Shown: positions 24,114 to 35,934 of the stretch, piece after piece
Numbering within the stretch: the stretch's first letter is position 1
Layout of the letters: each line of letters opens with the position of its first letter
Assembly (NCBI GenBank): GCA_026874595.1
Contig: CM049310.1
Location: 16,904,058 to 16,968,057, forward strand
DNA length: 64,000 bases
Direction of reading: 5' to 3'
Source: Sipunculus nudus
Lineage: Eukaryota; Annelida; Sipuncula; Golfingiida; Sipunculidae
The notes under the pieces: model-generated
What the model saw: only the letters and a program-made list of their open reading frames with translations
Told to the model about the DNA's origin: nothing
Databases searched by the model: none
Made by a program: the position numbers and the translations under genes

Positions 24114-24127
24114 ATTTCTCGAGAATG

Positions 24128-24632
24128 CTGTCTATATTATATTCTTGTATGAATTTCACGTATAAATTTTAAAGAAATAACAAATCGATATAGAATTAAC
24201 ATTTAGAGACTACCCATAGGGCTCGTATATTTAAGTTCAGATAATAAAACAACATTTATGTGTTTTATCCATATGGGCGCCTATTGAGCACCATTGAAGA
24301 TATTTTTGGTGTCACAGCCTGGCAGATATTACCATATAATTAGTTAATGCCACTAATGAGTACCTCGGGCTCACATCACTATTATTTTACTTTTACTCAA
24401 TCAATGATCTCCTCTAACCATGAATATTATGCATATCTCAAGAGACTCAGTAGACATAATTTACGCCGGCTATATATTAATCATCTCAGTACAGCAGAAA
24501 AGCATCTCCTTTATTATCATTATTATGTACTTTTCTTATTTATCACTGAATCATTCTGGCATATTTAATAAATATGCAGAAAACATGGTTATCAATAATT
24601 AGTCTATACATATCTTCTCTCTCTCTCTCTAT
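24128..24632. other. Intergenic sequence up to an LTR
   Basis: AT-rich, no supported gene. Ends in a (CT)n run at about 24616-24630 that abuts the LTR. Confidence 0.45.
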
Positions 24633-25444
24633 TGTTACGGAACCTAATATTAACAGATCACGTATGCGTGAAGAACACAAATTTTGTCAAGGAGATAAAA
24701 AATACAGATTCTGTAACACTAGGAAGCATGAAATGTCTAGGGGAATGAATAAAGAAGTCAGTGTTTTTTTGTTAACAAATAACTATAATTTATTCTTAAA
24801 ACAACCCTAACAATACAATACACTAAATCAATACAATTATACAGTAAAACAGCGGTATAGCAACAAGTCAATACAATCACATAGAAAAATAACGTGCACA
24901 GTACCTGGATACCAACACCGTCACCACGGTATGTCCTTTAAATGTAAACTCTCGGAGAATGACAGTCCAGTGGAAAGTTCTTGCAACAACCCAGAAAGTA
25001 AACTGAAGTCCAAATGTATAAAATCCAGGAGAAAGTCTTTGAAAATCTATAATTGCCGCATTAGTCGGATAAGGTTCTAGAATCTGACACACGCTTCTGC
25101 GTCCGCTGGAATCTTCTCTGCTCTCTGTCCTTCCGTTCTAAAACTCAACCCTTTATATACCTTCACACCCCAAGCCGATAATTTTCCACTTCTCGAACAG
25201 TCTATAAGATCCCGCACAACACAGTCTACACGCGTTTCAGGAATTCTAGAGAAAAACAGCGCTGTGTATCTCTACATATCAGGCTCATCACGTGACCCAC
25301 GACCAAGCGTGAAAACCCAAGGCTAAACATGACAACGAGAGTTCAACCAGTACGGATTAAACATAGAATGTAATATGCGGCCAGACACGAGTGCCACGAC
25401 AGGAGTTACGCCCGTGTCACATAATAAAAGGAGCACCTGTAACT
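24633..25444 (-). mobile_element. Solo LTR, family copy 1
   Basis: On the plus strand it starts TGTTACGGAACCTAATATT and ends with 'gagcacctgtaac', the termini shared by the copies at 29926, 34493 and 53209. Shared interior landmarks include 'cagattctgtaacactagg', 'gaatgaataaagaagtcag', 'ttgttaacaaataactataa', 'cagtacctggatacc' and 'ggaatcttctctgctctct'. By comparison with the plus-oriented copy at 34493, its transcription sense is minus, with a TATA-like 'ggtatataaaggg' on that strand near 25150. No internal retrotransposon region adjoins it, so it is a solo LTR. The target duplication is unclear because an AT repeat begins at the end. Confidence 0.75.
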
Positions 25445-26225
25445 ATATATATAAATATATATATATATATTAAATGACTGAAATCTGGTGCTCCTTATGA
25501 CACAATTTGCCTGAGGTGTTTTAGGCAAATAGTGCATTTGCTTACTCTGAGTTTCATGTGCTCTGTAAGCTGCAGAATAGTCTGCTTTACTATACAAGCG
25601 TATTTGGCAAACTCTGGCCATGAGGTTTGTAAAAATGACTTGCTCGCCACTTTGTCGGTTTCATCACCTATGCTTGCAATGTAGATCTACTGATCTGCTC
25701 AGATATGAGCAGCCATAATACATGTAATTCAATAATAGAACAGCTGTAATATCATTATATAATAATATATGCTCATATCATGCTTGTTAATCATTTCTAC
25801 TTTTTTTACTGTTACTTTATTGCTCTGCTCAGATCTGAGCAGTCCACACCTATTTTATGCAAATAATACTTACACGGGGCACCATTCGTGATTAATTAGT
25901 CACCACTCACATATGCTTATCTGTTAAGAGCGGGTTTTGGGAGGGGGTTATTATAGTAGTCCAGAGTTTTTCCATTACTTTCTACTTATTATAGACAAAT
26001 GAAATGCTGAATGATGAATTATTAATGCTACTGTGTTGCCATTATTTATACTTGGTGAAAATGGTTATTTGCAATGCGCCAAAAAACATCTTTCAATTTA
26101 TTCAAAATGAATTTAATATGTTCACCCCCTAGTATAGTCATATCTAGTATGTCCCCCGCCTGATTTGGGAATATTTAGAAAAAGTTTGTGAATACATGTA
26201 TGAAAATTTAAGATGGGTCAATGTG
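25445..26225. other. Intergenic sequence with (TA)n and two 18-bp palindromes
   Basis: A (TA)n tract adjoins the LTR end (25443-25473). Palindromes lie at 25695-25712 (CTGCTCAGATATGAGCAG, one central mismatch pair) and 25825-25842 (CTGCTCAGATCTGAGCAG, perfect). No gene is supported. Confidence 0.5.
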
Positions 26226-26237
26226 ACACACCAAGAA

Positions 26238-26640
26238 GTCATCCATATTTGAACTTGAGCTAGCCCTTCATGAAGTACGTCAATGCTGCAGTTTTGGTGC
26301 CTCTGTCGCAACGTCTATTTGAGTTATTGCGTTAACATCATTTTAGCATTATCGCCACTGTGACCTTGAAAAAATGTCATGGTCATCCATATTTATATAT
26401 TAGCTACCTTTTAATGAGGTGCATCAAAGCTGTATGTTTGGTGAGTGCGCCTGAAATTTCTTCTCGAGACATTGCATTAACATCATATTAGCATTATCGT
26501 CGCTGTGACCTAAGTCAAAGTCATCCATATACGAATTTGACCTATTCCTTGATAAGGTGCATCAAGGCTGCAAGTTTGGTGACGACATGTACCTCATTTT
26601 TATTAATTTTTTGTGTTAACAAATGTGTGACGGACGGACG
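26238..26640 (+). repeat. Degenerate tandem repeat, three ~141-bp copies
   Basis: Three copies start with 'gtcatccatat' at about 26238, 26381 and 26520. Each holds 'ga(a/g)gt(a/g)c(a/g)tcaa(t/a/g)gctg', and the first two share 'cattagcattatcg' and 'ctgtgacct'. The block ends in 'gtgacggacggacggatgg', a tail common in molluscan repeats. No coding content. Confidence 0.7.
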
Positions 26641-27855
26641 GATGGATGGACAAAAAGTCACATAATATAAAGACTTATATACATGTGCAAAGTACAAACA
26701 TACTTAAAAAAAAGACTTTATAAAAAGTTTTAGTCCTGCATCGGGAGATAAATGTTGTTGAACATGTGTATAAATTAGTTTATTGGTAAAAATTTTGTTG
26801 TTATAAAACATGTATAAATAAGTTACATAAAACATCCATGAAAATCTCAAATTTCTATTTTAAATGTCTCAAAATAAGGAGATTTGTATTGGACTCGGAC
26901 TCCGACGTGGACTCAGGTTTGAAATGACTCGGAATCGAAAAGGTTGGACTCGAAACTTATGGACTCACACACTGACTCGTGTCACCTGCACTCGGACTCG
27001 AAAGGCTGGGTTAAGGTCAGGGAAAAAAAACCCTCGATCAAGTTATTACTGAAGGCAAAGATTAATTTAAAACTAAAATATACTTCCGTGCCCACTCGTA
27101 TAACTGTGTCCCTTTTTTGTTCCGACAGTGCCTTTGATGTTGATCTGTTTCATACATGACTTGTTGCGCATGCGCCTTTTTTGTTAGAGAGGATAAAGGC
27201 TAGAACCCCTTCGGAAATGAATGCCTTCCATGTTAGCAAATGTTTTTCTTCACCCAAATTTATTGTCAAGCTTGGTGAATCTTCGAGGAAATAGGGATTT
27301 ACAATGTACCTGATTTTCTTGCTATTTGTACGTGCGTAGTGGTAGTATCCAGCAATGGTTCGAAAAGTTTTAATTTGCGAACCTTTCAGCGCGTGCGTAA
27401 TGTACGTTAAAAATGTAAACAAAATACCGAGATTTCCTAAAAATCACATAAATAACCCCTGACATTAATCTTTTATTTCATCCAGGGCTTTTGATCTTAC
27501 AACAATGCTTGCTTTGTATTGAAAATATAAACCACGTGCCGCTGAATACGTCTACTTGTTACTCGGACATAAATGTCTTAGTTTCATCTGTCTCTGCAGA
27601 TGATTTTTACATCTAGTCTTATATCCAGATTATGTTCCTAACTGCAGGCATTAAAATGAAACCTCAGTTCCGTCTTTTCATATCTTTAAGTATATATAAT
27701 TCTTCCTTGATATGATTCTTCTTTATAATTTCAAATATCATCTGGCTTTGGTTAATCTGTTATTTTGTAGTGTGTAAAAGAAATATTTATATTCCTTTTC
27801 TCTCAGTAATTTCAGACAGGCCGTTCGTTTTACGGCATGTTTCTGTTTCATTGTA
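26641..27855. other. Intergenic sequence with a GACTCG-rich patch
   Basis: Between about 26875 and 27005 the words GGACTC/GACTCG recur irregularly, a short degenerate repeat that keeps a 60-70 codon frame open by chance. No gene is supported elsewhere. Confidence 0.45.
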
Positions 27856-27861
27856 GACTTC

Positions 27862-28152
27862 AACAGCTTCTGTAGTCTTACTAGAGTAGGATTAACACCA
27901 GGAGATTAAGAGTTTTTTACACGGCCCTGTGAGCGCTCTGCAATCCTAATGATAAGGTTGTGCCCACAGCCATGTATTACTCACAAACGAGTGCGACTTT
28001 AGGGTGACCGGCCTGGTCGACACAAGGAAATATCTGAAAGAAAAACGTGTGCCACTGCCACTTGTTCAAAAACAGAAAATGAACTCTCCAGGTGTACGGA
28101 CTTGTTAACATTAGTGAAGTTAGCATTAAAACTGGAGAAAGTTTCCTCCATC
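27862..28152 (+). mobile_element. tRNA-derived SINE, family copy B (degraded)
   Basis: The order of landmarks follows the intact copy at 60331: 'gcttctgtagtcttactaga' (head, decayed A-box), 'gataaggttgtgcccacagc', 'attactcacaaacgagtgcg', 'gtgaagttagcattaaaact' and 'ggagaaagtttcctcc'. Substitutions are numerous and the B-box is lost, so this is an old copy. Confidence 0.65.
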
Positions 28153-28773
28153 AAAATATGACTGATCTGACATTTCTTACATTATAAATCTATTTGATAA
28201 AACAAACGTGATCTTTGGCTGAAATTAAGTAAATAAATCATACATGGAATACGAGAAGGACAGAGCCCGGGATTTTTAGGGGCTAATGTACACTTCCGGA
28301 CAATCATTTATCCCTTGTGACCAAGAGAACAAAAGCGCCTCCTAAAACATGCATACATTCACCAATCTCGCCTCACTATGGTTAATATTTTCCGCTATTC
28401 AAAATTAAAGACCTCCATTTTCAAACATTCAAACGTACTATAATTTTTCTAAATATAACAATTGAAGAAGACAATACTAGAAGTATAAATTTAGAAAAGA
28501 AACTACAATAAACTGGATGATGGGACTATCTCTAAATTTCTATGTTTAATACTTTTCCGCCTTCCTAAAAAGTTATTCGAACATGACCCTGTCCTCCGAA
28601 ACAAGATCCATGAACTGAGCACCAATTGATTTAAACGTTACTCGGTGACAATGGTTATTATCAAATTAAAAAAAAATAAACAAAGCCCGTTTTAGCTATT
28701 TGGCATTTCGAATGACACACTAAAAAAATTGCAGCTATGAATGGTTAGACTGGACAGGTCGCCCTAACGCCAG

Positions 28774-28992
28774 CTGACTGGTACAGAAGCAGATGTAGCC
28801 CATGTGACTCAAATCATACTTCAAGAACATAATGATCCCAAGTGTCACGAAATCAAAACTATTTCCTGTGTCAAGTCGTTTGTAGATGTGTCTGATATGC
28901 AACTCTCAGGAGTGACAAGGCTGACTTATGTCCTTCATGGCCAGGTGTGTACATTGTGTTCTACTGCAATCACGACATACAGCCAAATTAAG
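28774..28992 (+). CDS. Candidate coding exon of unknown gene
   Basis: A 219-bp stretch (73 codons, a whole number) is open from just after an AG dinucleotide (…acgccag|CTGACT) to AAG|GTAGGT, a donor-like site; a second donor-like site CAG|GTGTGT lies at about 28946. The in-frame peptide begins LTGTEADVAHVTQIILQEH and contains SFVDVSDMQLSG and GQVCTLCSTAI, with a balanced composition unlike the surrounding AT-driven frames. The acceptor has only a weak pyrimidine tract. I do not recognise the family and see no neighbouring exon. It could be a chance frame or part of an unrecognised transposon. Confidence 0.25.
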
Positions 28993-28999
28993 GTAGGTA

Positions 29000-29920
29000 A
29001 ACGAGGAATGGGGCCTGACGTTAGTTTTATTGTAATGTCATATTATTAAAGAAAGATGAAATATGCAGTGTCCTATTTCTGTATTCATTTTTTTAATTTA
29101 ATTATCTCCTATTACGCTTATAGCAAAAAATAGGATTTTTTAATTAAATGAACGCTCCAATATTTACATCCATTTAAACTTTCGACCTGTAACATATTAT
29201 TATTTTATTTACTTTCTTTTCAGACTTTATCACCATCTGAACAATAAATATTTATACTGGATGGAGTTAGCTGAAACCAATGATTCAAGTATTTTTATAT
29301 TATTAGGCAATAAGAACAATTTTACCTCATAAGCTAGCGGATGGTCATTAAATATCTCTTCATTTATTCTGATCACTTTAAAAAAAATCAACATTGTCTT
29401 TCCTGAAAACCAATGTCTCCAAAATATTTACATTAAATACGAAACTAAATTTTTTCAAGGTTAGGTGCATACACGTAAGTGTGTGATTCAAGATAAAGAT
29501 GTTTGTATAAGGCCTATATATGGATGTCAAGTTTTATATCTGCCATAGAATTTTCATCAGATGTTCAATTAAGGCATACGGGCGTGCTTCTTTTAAAACT
29601 TTACCATTTACCATTACCTAGAAGGCAGCATTAAACTTTATTTTAGATATATATTTTTCATACATATTATATGTTATAACTGTCATAATGAAGCAGACCT
29701 GTATAAAAATGAAAGCGATGATTATTCAAAAGATATATTTTGGGAAATGTTACTCAATTAATATTTCGCACAATTCTTATATCATGATTTTAAGGAAGTT
29801 CGTTGCGGGATATCCGTTTTGTCTCGTGAAGATCTAAATGTGCCTTTATACATTCTCGTAGCCAGAGGCTAACATTCGTCTTATCAGTCAAGGAACAATT
29901 ACGACCACAAAATTGTGCTT
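29000..29920. other. Intergenic sequence, nothing recognised
   Basis: AT-rich non-coding DNA between the candidate exon and the second LTR. No supported feature. Confidence 0.45.
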
Positions 29921-29925
29921 TGTAT

Positions 29926-30835
29926 TGTTGCGGAACCTAATATCAACATATCACGTATGCGTGATGAACATAAATTTTGTCAAGGAGATCAAAAATCAGA
30001 TTCTGTAACACTAGGCAGCGTGAAATTTCTAGGGGAATGAATAAAGAAGTCAGTGTTTTTTTTGTTAACAAATAACTATAATTTATTCTTTAAACAAGCC
30101 TTAAAATTACAATAAATCAATACAATTGCACAGTATAACAGCAGTATAACAACAAATCAATACAATCACACAGTAAAATAAACAAAAAGGACAGTACCTG
30201 GATACCACCACTGTCACAGCGATAAGTCCTTTAAAATGTATAAACCTGGCGACCAGTTCACACGAATTCTCTCGGAGAATGTAAAGCTCTTGTAATAATC
30301 CAGAATGTCAACTTCAGGCAGGCAGCAGTAAATTGTATAGAGTTAGTATTAGTAGAATCCCTGAAATTACTGGATAATCGGATAGGTCCCACACACTGAC
30401 TAACTTGCTTCCGTGTCTGCTGGAATATTCTCTCACCTCTCTCTCTCGGCTCTAAAACACAGCCCCCTATTTATAACTTCTCGCCCATAGCCGAGAATTT
30501 CCCACTTCTCGAACAGTCTAAAGAATCCAACCCAATACACAGTAAACACGCGTTACAGGAATCATCTAGAAAAACATCGCTGTGTCTCTACATACCAGGG
30601 TCCACACGTGAGCCCGACCCGGCTCGGCCAGGCGAGAAAGCCCCAAGCTAGCATGACAACGAGAGTTCAACAAGTATGGATTAAACTGAGAATGCAATAC
30701 CCGGCCAGGCGAGACCGTTACAACACGAGTTATGAGTGGCACACAAACAAAATGCAAACACATGGAACATCCGTGTGCACAATAAAACAATCATCTGTAA
30801 GACCGCCGCACACAATGAAAGGGGCACCTGTAACA
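29926..30835 (-). mobile_element. Solo LTR, family copy 2 (best preserved)
   Basis: Runs from TGTTGCGGAACC to CACCTGTAACA, i.e. TG...CA ends, 910 bp, and is flanked by GTAT on both sides (29922-29925 and 30836-30839), a 4-bp target duplication typical of LTR-retrotransposon integration. Interior landmarks match the other three copies, including 'gtacctggataccaccactg'. In minus-strand sense it has a TATA-like 'gttataaataggggg' (about 30466-30480). No gag-pol region lies on either side, so it arose by recombination between two LTRs. Confidence 0.85.
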
Positions 30836-30839
30836 GTAT

Positions 30840-31385
30840 TTACTAAGTTTATGTACTTATCATGCATATGATATAATTTCGAACTTTCATAATCACTTTA
30901 GTGTTAAGTTGAATCATTTCAAATTTTGAAAAACTCTTATGATTGTGGAAACATTAATGTTTACGATCTCAAAACCATCTTTATATAATCACTCATTAAA
31001 TATATGATGTAAAAAAGTTTACTGGATATGATCCCTCCATGGAGGCTCATACTTTCCAGTAAGTATTCGAATTCAACAGATATTGATTTTAATTTCAAAA
31101 ACATATCTGAATTTAAAAAATGCATCGTTTTCATGTATTTTCTTGAATTAGATCAAGCTGGCCGATAATATATTAAAACCTGGGTGTTAATGTTAGTGTT
31201 TATAAATAGATAAATACAAATTTATTTCAAGGGCTACTGTTATTCTTTTTTCACCAGCGAATTTTTTGGGTGTTACATGTCCTCTGAGCAGGTTTACATG
31301 GTAACCGGAAATAGGTTATATCGTAAGAACTTTATAAAAGTTAGATAATTCATTATTTCCAATATCATGATAATTTAAACTAGAA
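30840..31385. other. Intergenic sequence, nothing recognised
   Basis: AT-rich sequence between a solo LTR and a dispersed repeat. No supported feature. Confidence 0.45.
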
Positions 31386-31690
31386 ATCTGCATTCCAAGG
31401 AATGCAAGTCCTCACCATGTGGGAGTCCCTATCGCGGAATCCTCCTCGTGATTTCGACCTCTTTTTCGGCCCATATCCTCAGGTACATCAGTGCATAAGT
31501 GACTCTAAATTTCTGAATATTCCTTCATGATGTCACACCAAAATGTAATCGATCTGATTGGCCCATACCCGAAATTGCTGGAAAACTTCATGAGATTCCG
31601 TCTATGACTGAATGAGTTATGTTATGAAGAAACACAAACATATACGAACGGGGACGAACGCATTGCCCTCCTGGCGGAAACGGGGCTCTT
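31386..31690 (+). repeat. Dispersed repeat, copy 3 (longest)
   Basis: Carries the full series of landmarks: 'ctgcattccaaggaatgca', 'ttctgaatattccttcatga', 'aatgtaatcgatctgattgg', 'cccatacccgaaattgctgg', 'acttcatgagattccgtc', 'cgaacggggacgaacgca' and 'cctcctggcgga'. The same order is seen at 2714-3012 and, in part, at 3105-3250. Likely the tail of a dispersed bivalve repeat. Confidence 0.65.
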
Positions 31691-34190
31691 TTGTCTTTTT
31701 TTTTTAAATTTAATCGGCATTTTTTCATTGGGTCTCCGTGGGAGAGGCCAACCGCTAGATACTCTGGGCAGATGGCTACTCACCTCAAAACTGAGAGCGC
31801 ACGTTTCAAAACCACTCGGCGAACATTGAAATCCCTGTGTTGAAGTCCATACTTTGGGGCAGTGCACAAGGAGTATTTTATAGAACCACTTGACCACTAC
31901 GAAGTTCGGGGCGCACGACCGTGACCTGAACAGGTCGGCAGGCCTGCGTGACATACAAGGTTATATCGGGTTTGAATTTACTTACTTTCTTGCCCCTCTT
32001 CCACAAACACACACGAAAGGGAGGCAAGAAAAGTGTACAACGACGATAGAAAAATGAATATTAAGTGGCTTAAAAGATATGCAAATACTAAAAGATATCA
32101 CGTTCAATGCTTTCTTTTATAGACAAACGATGTTTTTGGTCAAATTATGATATTTCTTGCCGTAAAATGTCTCTGAGACGATACTTTTATATAATAACAT
32201 ATACAGGGAGATGGGGAATCATTCGAATGTAAAAAAAACAGTCTAGACAAGTAGAGCCAGCAAATCCACAAGACAGACATTGATGTGTCTTTAATTAAAC
32301 ACTGACCAGGGTTTTATGTCGTAGACATTGGCACAAATTCACGAACTGTCTCTTTTGGTGCACATATAAGTGGTGTTTTCCGGAATGGGCCGTGGGAAGT
32401 TTTCAGTGATGTGGTACGAGTTTTAAATGACTTGTACTGATATCACTAGTATTAATCAACCAGGGGTTTTGTTCGTACATTTAAGTCACCATTACCACCG
32501 GGGAAAAGTCACAGAGATTTACTCAAATATCCGAATAAGATAAAATATTGCTCAGTTTAATATACTAAAAACATTTGAGACATCATACAGTGTTACTTCT
32601 TATACAATTTAAATATATGTGTGCGCATGTGATTCAGGGATAAGTGATATATAATAATGTAAAACTTTGGAGAGATGCCTTTTCAATTTTAATTTATGTA
32701 GAGCTTTTTTTCTAATAAGAGTTAATACAATAACCTCAACAACCCTTGCATTAGCGACAGAAAACGACCAGTGTCTAGGGATGGGAGACGGTGACCGCAG
32801 GCTGCCAGACATGTAGGTCCGTCTATACGTAAAGTAGGTATAGTCTGGGTTTCATATACATTATCCGAGAACCATGACCAAGAGGGGAATTATAAGTGGT
32901 AATTCCTTGACAAATAACAGCTGGACGATGCACGATCAGCTGAACATATAACTATATAAGTATACAGAAGGCTGTTATTTAAAAAGATCATGATTTACCT
33001 GACAAAGATCTTTTAAAATGATATTGTTTTCCGAGAAAAAAAAATATATTTTTGGTGAAAATCGTTTCAGATATGACTTCGCTTATATTCGCTTTATGAC
33101 TATATATGTATTCATCTTACTTATCAGTTTACCTTTGATTGTTTTGGAAATCTATCAAACGTATAGATAAACCCAAGACGGATTTGGTGCTATGGCTCTG
33201 AGACAGAAAAAAATTAACGACAAAATATATAAAACTAGGAATCCAACTAGGCCTGAATAATCTCTTCACATTGCTGCCAATATAATTTTCTTTATTAAAA
33301 TTTTAAATTTTTTCTCCTGCTCTCTCTTAAGTGGTATTAATACACAATAAAGAGATGTCTGTAATCGCCAAGCAATCACTGCATGGAAACCATCCGTTAG
33401 TGAGCGATAATGGGTAATCGTTTATGAAGTGTACCAAATAAAAACTAACTTCAAGTCAAGAATGAATAAAAAGTGAAAATCTGTGATGTATATAATTTAT
33501 TCTATGCCCAAAGGCGAGTTTTAGGAAGAAAGGAAAAGAAAAAAAAGATAGAAGAAAAATGTAGTATGTAGTTTTTGCGACCCGAAAATAAATGTAAATA
33601 TAAAATCATCAACCCAAATAATTAACTACTTTACTGGCCTGTTTAATGAATAAAACATGAAATTGGGGATTTTGGTTAGATTTTTTTTAGTATTTTTTTT
33701 ATAAGAAACGACAATTAGTTAAAGTGACAACTTAGTGGTGAGCGCATTTTTTACCTTGGCAAGCAAATTAACCTACATTTACAACGGAGAAGCCCAGTCT
33801 CGAATGTATATCATAAGTTCAATCGACTTACGAAGATATGTGAGACGACAAAGAACTGCTAAAGTTGTAGATCCTCAGTTACAATATAGGCATGTTTAAA
33901 CTGTTATGTCTCCCTTTTCTTTATACAAACTAGAATACAATTCCCGTAAAATCAGAAACAAGTGGATCTAGATATGCACTAAATAGCTAAAATATGATGC
34001 GCTTATGTCTGATATGGATCTTAAAGCAGATTCTGCATTCATTCTGTTATACAAGTTGGTATCAGTGAGAGTGTTTTAGCAAGCTCAGTATAAAAGGTTG
34101 TAATATCTGACCGTGATGCACGTTTCCACATGTATGTATATATATAAAACACCACAAATTTCCAAATTAATAAGGATTTCTTCTTTTTAT
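31691..34190. other. Intergenic sequence, nothing recognised
   Basis: No supported gene. The 110-codon minus-strand frame at 31622-31954 overlaps the dispersed repeat and has no recognisable feature. Confidence 0.45.
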
Positions 34191-34196
34191 CAAATT

Positions 34197-34403
34197 TTTT
34201 TGTGGAGGTAAATGCCTTAATTTTAATGCTGACTTATCTAATCCTTTAGCTAAGTATTTACATCTGCAGAGTCATATTCTCTGGTTTGGGACTACATGAC
34301 AGGGCGGTAGCACTCGCTTCCTGTCAGTTTTATTTTATATCCTAGTGTGACCGAGGACCGGCTGAGATTTGAACTAACGACCGGTAGGATGTTCTACTTC
34401 TTG
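34197..34403 (-). mobile_element. tRNA-derived SINE, family copy C (minus strand)
   Basis: Read on the minus strand it gives 'gtcgttagttcaaatctcag' (decayed B-box region), 'cacactaggatataaaat', 'gccctgtcatgtagtccc', 'ctctgcagatgtaaatac' and 'gtcagcattaaaattaaggc', then 'tttacctccac'. The order matches copies at 14405 and 60331. The segment 'acactaggatat(a/c)aaat' is shared only with the 14405 copy, so these two form a subfamily. The 5' head is truncated. Confidence 0.75.
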
Positions 34404-34492
34404 TTTGCAATCGAATATTTGATATTGGGAAACGATATAAAGAAATCAAGCTACAGCCTTAATGTTTGTGATTTGATTATTAGGTTATCCTT

Positions 34493-35349
34493 TGTTACAG
34501 ATGTCTTTTTTGTTGTATGCAGCGGTCTTACGCGGCATAGCCCGGCCCACGCGTGGGGTCTGACGTGTAAACACATCGGTCATGCTAGTCTGGGGCTTTC
34601 TCACCTGGCCGGGTGTTGCGGGCTCGGTTTAATCCATACTAGTTGAACTCTCGAGGAGTGTAACAGCTCGCTGCCGGGCCTGTCTCGAATGTTCCCGTCT
34701 GTGCACGTGTATTGTTCTTTTCGATTGTTCGTGAAAGGGAATTTTCTAGAGTTTTCGGATGAAAGGTTATAAATGGAGGCTGTGTTTTAGAGCCGAGAGA
34801 GAGGAGAGGAATATTCCAGCGGACACAGAAGCGTGTAAGTCAGCTGTGGACCTTTTCCGAAAAGTGCGGCAATTATAGATTTTCTTCTAAATTTATGACG
34901 GATTTCATATAGTCTTCAGTTTGCTTTCGAGAATATAACAAGAACTTCACTTTGGGATTACAACGGATTAATTTTGTGGATGAACTAGACTGTTATTCTC
35001 TGAGAAGATTTATGTGAACTGTTCACATAGGGTTGTTCGTTGTAAAGGAATTGTTGTCGCTGTGACAGTGGTGGTATCCAGGTACTGAACTCTTTAATTA
35101 TATACTTGTATTAATTACTGTTGTTATGTTGTTATACTGTGTAATTGTATCGATTTAGTGTATTGTAATGTAAGGATTGTTTTAAGATAAATTATAATTA
35201 TTTTTTAACAAAAAAACACTGATTTCTTTATTCATTCCCCTAGACATTTCACGCTGCCTAGTTTTACAGAATCTGATTTTTTTTTATCTCCATAACAAAA
35301 TTTAGGCTCGTCACTGCTACATGATCTGTTGATATTAGGTTCCGTAAAA
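34493..35349 (+). mobile_element. Solo LTR, family copy 3 (plus orientation)
   Basis: Begins TGTTACAGATGTC and ends 'tattaggttccgtaaaa', the reverse of the other three copies. In this sense strand a TATA box (TATAAA, 34768-34773) is followed by 'tggaggctgtgttttagagc', and a U5-like end holds 'ctttattcattcccctagac'. The flanks CCTT (34489-34492) and ACTT (35350-35353) are a near-match 4-bp duplication. No gag-pol region adjoins it. The conserved TATA element in all copies supports an LTR rather than a DNA transposon. Confidence 0.8.
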
Positions 35350-35930
35350 ACTTTCACATTACTTTAGTGTGTTTCAGACAAAAAGAAAAATCATTATATC
35401 TATAAGATGACCTTAGTAAAAATTTATTATAAGGCTATGCATGTGCGGGTGTTAATCATAAATTGGTGTTCAACACGTGTGAAAGGTATTTATCAGTTGC
35501 GTTGTCCTTCAAACATTGCCGGAAAACTGTCATATAAATCAGTGGTACTTGAAAATCAAGCAGCAAAAAACTCAGCTCTCTCTGCTCGCGATCGGGTTTC
35601 CATTCCCGGATTGGCTGTGAGAGTGGGTTATGTCGTTGCCTCTATTTGGGCGTCTTTTATCCCCAACCTCTGTGCCATTTGTGCCTTTTAACAGAGATAT
35701 AGATACCTATTTATGTGCTTCATGTAAATTAAATAAAGTTTAATTTGATATAAAAATTAAATATTTGTTTAGACTGAAATACCAAGAGCCCAACCTGATA
35801 TACCAGACACTTATCGCTAGACCCGAGTTATGTCAAGTTTTATTACTGTGTAATTATTATTTTCTTAATAATTCCATGTTGTTTTCATTGCCATAGTCTG
35901 CCGTCGTCGTCTCAAGGTCTGCCGTCTGTA
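35350..35930. other. Intergenic sequence, nothing recognised
   Basis: A 94-codon frame at 35407-35691 has no recognisable feature. No supported gene. Confidence 0.45.
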
Positions 35931-35934
35931 GGAA

